Made by a program: the position numbers and the translations under genes. From Bacteroidales bacterium (GTDB taxonomy: Bacteria; Bacteroidota; Bacteroidia; Bacteroidales; UBA7960): a stretch of DNA of 8,087 nt. The notes under the pieces are model-generated. The model saw only the letters and a list, made by a program, of their open reading frames with translations. It was not told the DNA's origin and did not search any database. The stretch covers positions 1-8,087 of the forward strand of contig PUPG01000176.1 of the NCBI GenBank assembly GCA_003553005.1, written 5' to 3'. Positions 1-5,634 of the stretch are shown here, one piece after another (within the stretch, counting starts at the first letter, position 1; each line of letters starts with the position of its first letter).

Positions 1-34
1 CCAGACGTTTCACTTAAGATAAGCTATTTTTCGT

Positions 35-42
35 TAGTTTTG
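35..42 (+). promoter_or_regulatory. Candidate Bacteroidota -7 box upstream of lptD
   Basis: TAGTTTTG matches the Bacteroidota -7 consensus TAnnTTTG and lies about 68 nt before the lptD start. No clear TTTG-type -33 element sits at the usual 19-21 nt upstream distance; the nearest resemblance is TTTC at 8-11, spaced 23 nt. The rest of 1-109 is AT-rich and contains no ATG on this strand, and I recognise no other feature there. The weak -33 keeps confidence low. Confidence 0.4.
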
Positions 43-109
43 CCAGTGTTTTGCTGTTGGTGGATTTGCTTGTATAACGCAATTTCTACAAAAATAATAT
101 TAAATCACT

Positions 110-2818
110 TTGTGCACAAAAAACACCATCAGGTTTTTTCTTGTTTTCATGGTCTTTCAGACATGGTGCATTGCCGTGTTTGGACAGGAGGGATTGGAGA
201 CAGATACCCTGCCACCGGTCCCCGGCGATGAGATGCAGTTGCTGCAGGATACCCTGGCAACGGATGCAGCAGGCGAAGAGGAGCCAGAACGTCTGGAAGG
301 CACGTCGGTAATCCTTGAAGACAAGGTGGAATACTCCGCGGAAGACACCATTTTTCACGATATCCGCAATCAAAAAGTCTTCATTTACGGCAATGCAGAC
401 TTGCGCTACGAGGACATGCACCTGAGCGCGGACTTCATCGAAATCGATTTCAGCAAAAACGAGCTGTTCGCCAGCGGATTGCCGGACACTGCCGGTGTTG
501 TGCAGGGCAAGCCCGTCTTCCGGGAGGGTGCACAGAGTTTTCAGTCTGATGAGCTCCGCTACAACTTTGAAACCCGCAGGGGACGTACCATAGGTGTGGT
601 GACCGAGGAAGCGGATGGCTTTGTGCACGGCGATGTGGTTAAACTGCAGCCTACGCGGGAAGTTCACGTGGCCGAAGGAAAATACACCACCTGTGACCAT
701 CCCGAACCCCACTTCCATGTTGCGTTCAGGCGTGCCAAGATCATTCCCGACGATAAAATCGTATCCAGCCTGGCCTACCTGGTAATCCGTGATGTGCCGA
801 CACCACTCTTCGTGCCTTTTGGCTTCTTTCCAAACAGGCGAGGCCAGGCCTCTGGCATCCTGATACCCAGCTATGGAGAAAGCCGCAACCGTGGTTTTTA
901 CCTTGAAAATGGCGGCTTCTACTGGGGAATCAACGACTACATTGATCTTTCCATCAGGGGCGACATCTTTTCCCGCGGAAGCTGGGCGCTTCGCCTGGGC
1001 TCAGATTATGCGGTCAGGTACCGCTACAGTGGCAATGTGAACCTGGGCTATGCCGTCAACGTGCTTGGAGAACGAAACCTGCCTGGTTATGAGCGGAGCA
1101 GGGACTTTCGCATTCAATGGAGCCACAGCCAGGCGCCACAAGCGCATCCCACGAGAAACTTCCGCGCCAACGTCAACATCGTCAGTGCCCAGACCAGCCG
1201 ATTCAACCCCGTTTCCGACGACGATTACCTCTCCAATACCTTTTCTTCCAATGTGTCTTACTCGCGCAGTTGGGCCAACCGGTACAACTTGTCTGCCAAC
1301 CTCAGGCACAGCCAGAACATCAACAACCGGATGGTTGATATGACGCTGCCCGACATCAACTTCAACGTCAGCAGGTTTTACCCCTTTCGCAGCAACAGCT
1401 CACCTTCAGATATGCGTTGGTTTGAAGACATCAACATGACCTATAGCATGTCGGCGCGAAACCAGATAAGCATTGCCGACAGCCTCTTGTTTACCCAGGA
1501 CGCTCTTTCAGCCTTCAGGAGCGGGGTGCGGCATGAGATTCCGATCAGCTATTCTACACGCGTACTCAATCATTTCAATCTCAGCTCCAACATCAATTAC
1601 AACGAACGCTGGTATTTCAGTACCATCCGGGAATCCTGGGAAGCCGGTTACGATGAAGATGATGTGTTTATTGATGACCAGATGGGCGAAGTGGTGCGCG
1701 ACACCATCTCTGAATTTGCCGCAATACGCGACTTTAGTTTTTCCACCGGTTTGAGCACGCGGCTCTATGGGATGATGCAGTTTCAGCGCGGACCCGTCAC
1801 AGCCCTGCGGCATGTGATGACCCCCAATGTGGGCTTTTCCTTTCGCCCCGATTTCGCCGATCCGTTCTGGGGCTATTATGACACCTACTATGACCCGGTA
1901 AGAGACCAGGATGTGCAATATGCCATATTCCAGGATGGCATATTTGGCGGTCCACAGGCGGGAAGATCAGGAAACCTGAGCCTTTCCATCAGCAACAACC
2001 TGGAGATGAAGGTCAGGAACCGGAGAGACCCCGATGCAGAAGAGCGAAAGATTGTGCTTGTCGACAACTTTCGGATTTCCACAGGCTATGATGTCGCCCG
2101 CGATTCGCTGAATGTAAATGACCTCAGACTCAGTGGAAGAACGCGCCTCTGGGGCAATTTTGACATTTCCTATTCCAGCTCATGGACGCCTTATGCCCGT
2201 GACGAAGACGGCCAGCTGATCGATAAATTTCTCTGGAATACCAACAACCGTTTGTTGCAACTCAACAACACCAACTGGGGGCTAAACCTTAACTATACAC
2301 TACGTTCCGGACAAAGGCGCAATGGCGACAATGGAGATAATGATTTTACCCCTGCGGGTGATACGCCCCCGGGGCAGAATGACGGCGGGATGGGCCACCG
2401 GGATCACGGTAATGGGATGCCCATGGATGACTCACCGGAAATGATGCCGGCCAATGGGGTCGACTATAGCGTACCCTGGAACCTCACTTTCAGCTACTCC
2501 TTCGACTACCGGTCGACTTACCGGCACGCCCAGGACCGCATGGAGAGAAACTATATCCAGAGCCTGTCCGTTCGTGGCGACGTGCATCTTACGCCCAATT
2601 GGCGCATTGGTTTCAGAAGCGGATACGATTTTGATAACCACAAGCTGACCTATACTTCGATCGATGTGTATCGCGACCTCCATTGCTGGGAAATGACCTT
2701 CAACTGGATTCCGATGGGATTCAGGCAGAGCTACAATTTTACCATCAGGGTGAAATCCAGTGTGCTGCAAGACCTTAAGCTAACCCGCCGCAGACACCAT
2801 CTCGACGGGCAGTTTTAG
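110..2818 (+). CDS. lptD: LPS assembly outer-membrane protein LptD (OstA family)
   Basis: This 902-residue protein is the likely outer-membrane end of the Lpt bridge, which inserts lipopolysaccharide into the outer leaflet. Residues 1-26 look like a signal peptide (K4 and R8, then a hydrophobic run ending FGQ). Residues about 68-210 resemble the OstA/LptA beta-jellyroll domain, with repeated short strands such as VFIYGNADLRY. From about 215 to the end is an aromatic- and Asn/Ser-rich beta-barrel. The closing block (HCWEMTFNWIP near 858-868, then SVLQDLKL and an Arg triplet) is, from memory, typical of Bacteroidota LptD. The length fits that group and exceeds the roughly 780 residues of E. coli LptD. 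TTG at 110 is chosen because an in-frame TAA lies at 101-103, and ATG at 149 would remove the charged part of the signal peptide. The mature protein has two cysteines, C195 and C859. Residues about 734-782 form a Gly/Asp/Met/His-rich segment, probably a loop. Confidence 0.9.
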   Translation: MCTKNTIRFFLVFMVFQTWCIAVFGQEGLETDTLPPVPGDEMQLLQDTLATDAAGEEEPERLEGTSVILEDKVEYSAEDTIFHDIRNQKVFIYGNADLRYEDMHLSADFIEIDFSKNELFASGLPDTAGVVQGKPVFREGAQSFQSDELRYNFETRRGRTIGVVTEEADGFVHGDVVKLQPTREVHVAEGKYTTCDHPEPHFHVAFRRAKIIPDDKIVSSLAYLVIRDVPTPLFVPFGFFPNRRGQASGILIPSYGESRNRGFYLENGGFYWGINDYIDLSIRGDIFSRGSWALRLGSDYAVRYRYSGNVNLGYAVNVLGERNLPGYERSRDFRIQWSHSQAPQAHPTRNFRANVNIVSAQTSRFNPVSDDDYLSNTFSSNVSYSRSWANRYNLSANLRHSQNINNRMVDMTLPDINFNVSRFYPFRSNSSPSDMRWFEDINMTYSMSARNQISIADSLLFTQDALSAFRSGVRHEIPISYSTRVLNHFNLSSNINYNERWYFSTIRESWEAGYDEDDVFIDDQMGEVVRDTISEFAAIRDFSFSTGLSTRLYGMMQFQRGPVTALRHVMTPNVGFSFRPDFADPFWGYYDTYYDPVRDQDVQYAIFQDGIFGGPQAGRSGNLSLSISNNLEMKVRNRRDPDAEERKIVLVDNFRISTGYDVARDSLNVNDLRLSGRTRLWGNFDISYSSSWTPYARDEDGQLIDKFLWNTNNRLLQLNNTNWGLNLNYTLRSGQRRNGDNGDNDFTPAGDTPPGQNDGGMGHRDHGNGMPMDDSPEMMPANGVDYSVPWNLTFSYSFDYRSTYRHAQDRMERNYIQSLSVRGDVHLTPNWRIGFRSGYDFDNHKLTYTSIDVYRDLHCWEMTFNWIPMGFRQSYNFTIRVKSSVLQDLKLTRRRHHLDGQF

Positions 2819-2875
2819 ATGTTTTGATCAACGGTATCCGGGCATGTGATAATAATGATTAAATTGCATAACTTT

Positions 2876-2908
2876 TTTGGGTAAATTGGATTTTTTTTTG
2901 AATATTTG
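2876..2908 (+). promoter_or_regulatory. Bacteroidota-type promoter for the 3045-7041 gene run
   Basis: TTTG at 2876-2879 is followed after 21 nt by AATATTTG at 2901-2908, which differs from the consensus TAnnTTTG only at its first base and runs on as TTTGCACCC, a frequent downstream context for this box. Transcription would begin near 2913-2916 and leave a leader of about 130 nt before the ATG at 3045. The preceding stretch 2819-2875 holds no convincing lptD terminator, only the short palindrome TTGATCAA and T-runs at 2873-2878 and 2891-2899 without a GC-rich stem, so read-through from lptD is possible. Confidence 0.6.
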
Positions 2909-2947
2909 CACCCACATCAAAAGTACAGAGGCACTCACTCAAATATT

Positions 2948-3049
2948 GTCGGATGAACCTAGCCATGCCAGCGGGATTGACCATTTACACAGATGACTCT
3001 AGCATGACACGGTTCATCTGACCGAAACTAAAAATTATTAACAGATGAA
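2948..3049 (+). promoter_or_regulatory. Structured 5' leader with mutually exclusive pairings
   Basis: Segment 2948-2959 (GTCGGATGAACC) pairs with 3011-3022 (GGTTCATCTGAC) over 12 bp, all Watson-Crick except one G-U. Inside this, CATGC at 2964-2968 pairs with GCATG at 3002-3006 across a 4x4 internal loop. The same right arm can instead pair through TTCATCTG (3013-3020) with CAGATGAA at 3042-3049, which contains the ATG at 3045, or through TCATCTG with CAGATGA at 2990-2996. Segment 3013-3020 can therefore either hide the start codon or be held by the upstream arm. I match this to no known riboswitch family. The pairings are read directly from the sequence; a regulatory role is inference. Confidence 0.5.
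2953..3021 (+). other. Possible 22-codon leader ORF inside the stem
   Basis: An ATG at 2953 opens a 22-codon frame (beginning MNLAMPAGLT and ending SMTRFI) that stops at TGA 3019-3021. Its start codon lies in the left arm of the 12-bp leader stem and its stop in the right arm, so a translating ribosome would open that stem. There is no run of identical codons of the kind seen in amino-acid attenuators. ORFs of this length arise often by chance, and the upstream sequence shows no recognisable ribosome-binding site. Confidence 0.2.
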
Positions 3050-3632
3050 AACAGGAATTCAGATTGCATTAACCATCGTCATTCTTGCATTGGCGTACTT
3101 TGTGTATGATAGTGTGATGGAGCCGGTACGATTCCGTCAAATCGTTGAACAGCGTGAGGCTGAGATCATTCAAAACCTAAGGGATATTCGTGAAGTCCAG
3201 CGATCGCATCGCTCCAGGCACCAGCGGTTCACCGGGGACCTTGACTCGCTTGTCAGGTTTTATAATACAGACTCCCTGGCATTGGTTCGTGCAATCGGTT
3301 CCGTGCCCGATACGCTGACAGAGTCTGAGGCCGTGAGGCTGGGCATCGTTGAACGCGACACCATTTGGATTGCAGTCAGGGACAGCCTGCTCCGCCATAT
3401 GGATAAACCCATTGACTCTTTGCCCTATGTGCCATATGGAGGCGGAGAGCGCTTTGAGCTGGAGGCTGGAAAGATTGAAAGAGGTCTTGTGGAGCTGCCA
3501 GTATTCGAAGCTTCCGTAAAACCCATCGTCTACATGGGAGACCTGGATAACTGGCGGGTGTATTATACCCGCGAAGAGGGTCTGCGCGTAGGCTCCATGC
3601 GGGAAGCCGTGCTGGATGGCAACTGGGAGTAA
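3045..3632 (+). CDS. Single-pass membrane protein of unknown function
   Basis: This 195-residue protein is one I recognise only as a Bacteroidota-type hypothetical that travels with DUF3822. It has a very short cytoplasmic N-terminus, a hydrophobic helix at about residues 5-24, then a charged segment likely to be helical or coiled-coil (about 28-60, rich in Glu, Arg and Gln). A mixed alpha/beta C-terminal region ends with GLRVGSM (179-185) and GNWE. The layout of an N-terminal anchor followed by a long amphipathic helix and a small globular domain resembles pseudopilins or PilN-type proteins, but there is no prepilin peptidase signature and the likeness is only architectural. The start at 3045 is supported by an A-rich upstream context and lack of any better candidate. 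The gene is first in a likely operon, 11 nt before the DUF3822 gene, and behind the structured leader. Confidence 0.85.
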   Translation: MKTGIQIALTIVILALAYFVYDSVMEPVRFRQIVEQREAEIIQNLRDIREVQRSHRSRHQRFTGDLDSLVRFYNTDSLALVRAIGSVPDTLTESEAVRLGIVERDTIWIAVRDSLLRHMDKPIDSLPYVPYGGGERFELEAGKIERGLVELPVFEASVKPIVYMGDLDNWRVYYTREEGLRVGSMREAVLDGNWE

Positions 3633-3643
3633 AATCAGCTGCT

Positions 3644-4516
3644 ATGGCAAATATCTTCCGGAATACATGGCGTATTCATGACCCGGATACAGACCGGGTC
3701 ATGAATGACACCAACACATTATCCATCGAGTTTTTACCCGATGGATTTGTTTTTTCTGTCATGGATGAAAACGCCTTCAGGTATGTTGCCCTGGAGGCCT
3801 ACCAGGCTGAAGGATCGCCCGGGGTAGAAGACTATTGCCTTGCGCTCCGGGCTGCGCACACCGATAACGCATTGCTGAGTCATCCCTTTCGAAAAGTTCA
3901 GGCCGCCGTCCATACACCGTCGGTCGTTTTGGTGCCCGACAGCGTCTGTAAGCCAGGGAATATGGAAGAACTATTCGCCACCTATGCGAGCAAGGCTGAT
4001 CATCAATTGCTGAGAAACGACCCCCTGCAGGTGATCAATGCGCAAGGCGTTTATGCGCTTTCGCAACCTTTTCTGCAAAGCCTGGAAACCTTGTTTCCTC
4101 ACTGCAGCGTCAAAAGTGCTTCCCTGGCACTGATTAAAAATGTCCTGGCAACCAGACGGCTGGAGAGATGGCCGGTAGATGTGCTGCTCCATGTCCGGAA
4201 TGCATTTACTGAAATCCTCCTTTTTGAACAGGATCAATTCATTTTTTACCGGTCTTTCCCCACCACATGCATCGATGACCTTTTGTATTACGTGTTTTAT
4301 GTGCTGGAACAATACCAGCTCAGGGCCGGCGACCTCAAGGCCTGCGTCATCGGTGAACTGGCCATGGATAGTCCTGGTTATGCCGTGCTTGCCTCCTTCT
4401 TCAAGGATTTGCAGATCCCGGATAGAAATGACATGTTCCAGTATGGTGAGGCCTTCGACGACATCCCATGCCATTACTACTATAACCTTTTTAACCTGAA
4501 CGCATGCGAATCATAG
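3644..4516 (+). CDS. DUF3822 family protein, possibly actin-like fold
   Basis: This 290-residue soluble protein is assigned to DUF3822 from its length, the LSIEFLPDGFVFSV segment (residues 26-39) and its place directly before rsmD. Its function is unknown. It has no signal peptide or membrane helix. Residues 24-55 read like the first beta-hairpin of an actin-like (ASKHA/PilM) fold, and 178-205 (VDVLLHVRNAFTEILLFEQD followed by QFIFYRS) read like that fold's second repeat; the Gly/Asp residues expected for ATP binding are not evident. This resemblance is my inference. ATG at 3644 is preferred because it keeps the IHDPDTD segment before LSI, which I recall from relatives; an in-frame ATG at 3701 is the alternative. 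The 3' end overlaps rsmD by 13 nt, suggesting translational coupling. The first 100 nt carry several perfect inverted repeats. Confidence 0.85.
   Translation: MANIFRNTWRIHDPDTDRVMNDTNTLSIEFLPDGFVFSVMDENAFRYVALEAYQAEGSPGVEDYCLALRAAHTDNALLSHPFRKVQAAVHTPSVVLVPDSVCKPGNMEELFATYASKADHQLLRNDPLQVINAQGVYALSQPFLQSLETLFPHCSVKSASLALIKNVLATRRLERWPVDVLLHVRNAFTEILLFEQDQFIFYRSFPTTCIDDLLYYVFYVLEQYQLRAGDLKACVIGELAMDSPGYAVLASFFKDLQIPDRNDMFQYGEAFDDIPCHYYYNLFNLNACES
3661..3677 (+). repeat. 6-bp perfect hairpin competing with the 13-bp stem
   Basis: GAATAC at 3661-3666 pairs perfectly with GTATTC at 3672-3677 around a 5-nt loop (ATGGC). Bases 3674-3677 also belong to the left arm of the 13-bp inverted repeat at 3674-3706, so the two full-length stems cannot form together. 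It lies 17 nt after the start of the DUF3822 gene. Confidence 0.45.
3674..3706 (+). repeat. Perfect 13-bp inverted repeat, 7-nt loop, in DUF3822 gene
   Basis: ATTCATGACCCGG (3674-3686) and CCGGGTCATGAAT (3694-3706) are exact reverse complements separated by ATACAGA. A T-G pair (3673/3707) could extend the stem in RNA. No T-run follows, so it is not a standard intrinsic terminator. It covers codons about 11-21 of the DUF3822 gene and includes the alternative in-frame ATG at 3701. It could be an mRNA hairpin affecting translation or processing, or a DNA operator palindrome. Confidence 0.6.
3721..3746 (+). repeat. Perfect 8-bp inverted repeat, 10-nt loop, in DUF3822 gene
   Basis: ATCCATCG (3721-3728) and CGATGGAT (3739-3746) are exact reverse complements around the loop AGTTTTTACC. 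It begins 14 nt after the 13-bp inverted repeat ends and covers the codons for the SIEFLPDG segment. Alone it would be unremarkable; its position beside the stronger repeat makes it worth recording. Confidence 0.4.
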
Positions 4517-5049
4517 GTGGCAAGCATCACAGGAGGATCGTCCATCCACCCCCGGGCCTGCCGGTGCGCCCCACCACCGATAAGGCCAAAGAAGCCCTTT
4601 TCAACATCCTGAATCAACGCGTGGACTTTGAAGGGATACGGGTGCTTGACCTCTTTGCCGGAACAGGTGCCATCTCCTATGAGTTTGCCTCCCGGGGTGC
4701 CACGGAAGTGGTGTCGGTGGAAATAAACAGCAAATGCTGCCGTTTCATCAACAAAGTCAAGTCCGAATTGGGTTTCGAACAACTGACGTGTTTGAAAATG
4801 GATGCGATGCGTTATCTGAGGAATAGTCCCGGAGGCTTTGACCTGATTTTTGCTGACCCGCCCTATCAGATGACCGGCATCGAAGAACTGCCCGGCAAGG
4901 TGCTCGACAGCCAGGTGCTCGCCAAGGAAGGAGTGCTGATTTTGGAGCATGGGCCAGGGGTTTCCTTTTCTGCCCATCCACACCTTCTCGAAACAAGAAA
5001 ATACTCGAAGGTGCACTTCAGTTTTTTCGAACCCAATGATGGGGACTAA
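4504..5049 (+). CDS. rsmD: 16S rRNA (guanine-966 N2)-methyltransferase RsmD
   Basis: This 181-residue Rossmann-fold enzyme transfers a methyl group from S-adenosylmethionine to the N2 of G966 in 16S rRNA during small-subunit assembly (known for the family). The start MRIIGG is characteristic. RPTTDKAKEALFNIL (22-36) is the family's conserved substrate-side block, LDLFAGTGA (48-56) is the SAM-binding loop, VEIN (72-75) is motif II, and DPPY (118-121) is the catalytic motif. The protein is slightly shorter than the E. coli enzyme (198 residues) but all core motifs are present. The ATG lies inside the end of the DUF3822 gene (13-nt overlap, different frame) with no Shine-Dalgarno sequence, which fits translational coupling. 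Confidence 0.95.
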   Translation: MRIIGGKHHRRIVHPPPGLPVRPTTDKAKEALFNILNQRVDFEGIRVLDLFAGTGAISYEFASRGATEVVSVEINSKCCRFINKVKSELGFEQLTCLKMDAMRYLRNSPGGFDLIFADPPYQMTGIEELPGKVLDSQVLAKEGVLILEHGPGVSFSAHPHLLETRKYSKVHFSFFEPNDGD

Positions 5050-5060
5050 AAGTTTTTTTC

Positions 5061-5083
5061 TACTTTTATCCGGTAAACTGGAT
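5061..5083 (+). promoter_or_regulatory. Weak -7-like box and small hairpin before coaD
   Basis: TACTTTTA at 5061-5068 matches TAnnTTTG except for its last base and follows a T-run, but no -33 element is visible at the right distance. ATCCGG (5068-5073) and CTGGAT (5078-5083) can form a 6-bp stem with one G-U around TAAA. Either could give coaD some independent expression within the operon. The evidence is slight. Confidence 0.2.
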
Positions 5084-5113
5084 GCAATAGACTGCCATAA
5101 ACATCTCATAACC

Positions 5114-5581
5114 ATGACAAAAAAGACTGCGCTGTTCCCAGGTTCCTTCGACCCGATCACCAAAGGCCACGAGTCCATTGTGCGCAGGGCGCTGCCGCTT
5201 TTTGATGAGATCATCATCGCCATCGGTGTCAATGAACAGAAATCCGGCTTCTTTGCGCTGGAGAAAAGGAAAGCCTGGATTGAAAATGTCTTCCGAGATG
5301 AACCGAAGATCAGGGTGATCTCTTACGAAGGCCTTACCGTAGACCTATGCCAGAAACTGGGAGTAAAGTTTATCCTTAGAGGTCTCCGCACTGCTGCTGA
5401 CTTCGAGTTTGAGCGAAGCATCGGGCAAATGAACAAGAAGATGCTGCCCGACATCGAAACCGTATTTTTGCTGACTACCCCTGAACATACTGCACTGAAC
5501 TCATACATTGTCCGGGATATCATAAAAAATGGCGGAGATGCCAGCCAGTTCATTCCGGATGCGATCAACCTGGATGATTAA
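5114..5581 (+). CDS. coaD: Pantetheine-phosphate adenylyltransferase
   Basis: CoaD catalyses the fourth step of coenzyme A synthesis: 4'-phosphopantetheine plus ATP gives dephospho-CoA plus pyrophosphate, in the cytoplasm. The 155-residue length is normal for the family. PGSFDPITKGH (9-19) holds the T/HxGH nucleotidyltransferase signature, RGLRTAADFEFE (89-100) is the hallmark CoaD motif, and NSYIVRDI (129-136) is the ISSTxxR-type phosphate-binding loop, with Tyr131 where I would expect Ser or Thr. ATG at 5114 is chosen because the protein then begins directly at the nucleotide-binding strand (TKKTALFPG); the frame is open further upstream, but that part lies inside rsmD. It is 64 nt after rsmD and 53 nt before the thioredoxin-fold gene, in one likely transcript. 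Confidence 0.96.
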   Translation: MTKKTALFPGSFDPITKGHESIVRRALPLFDEIIIAIGVNEQKSGFFALEKRKAWIENVFRDEPKIRVISYEGLTVDLCQKLGVKFILRGLRTAADFEFERSIGQMNKKMLPDIETVFLLTTPEHTALNSYIVRDIIKNGGDASQFIPDAINLDD

Positions 5582-5634
5582 CGCAGCACCCAGGTGATTT
5601 TTGCGAACAATTTCCTTTGACTGAACTTTTCATT

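Noticed and set aside
86..718. Long 210-codon open frame on the minus strand opposite the start of lptD.
   Set aside because: It lies wholly opposite a confidently coding region, shows no recognisable domain, and is best explained as a shadow of lptD codon usage.
2948..3022. A 75-nt folded element of tRNA-like size containing GGTTCATC, which recalls a T-arm.
   Set aside because: The outer helix is 12 bp instead of 7, there is no anticodon arm or proper T-loop closing stem, and no CCA-adjacent layout.
3003..3024. CATGACACGG followed by GACCG resembles CATGACCCGG followed by GACCG at 3677-3696, suggesting a shared motif before both genes.
   Set aside because: A very similar string (ATGACCCGG, five bases, GACC) also occurs within lptD near 1889-1907, in the same codon phase as the 3677 copy, so common Asp-Pro codons explain most of it.
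4949..5113. N-terminal extension of CoaD reading back into rsmD.
   Set aside because: The added 55 residues are out-of-frame rsmD sequence and CoaD proteins begin at the strand just before GSFDP; ATG 5114 gives the normal length.
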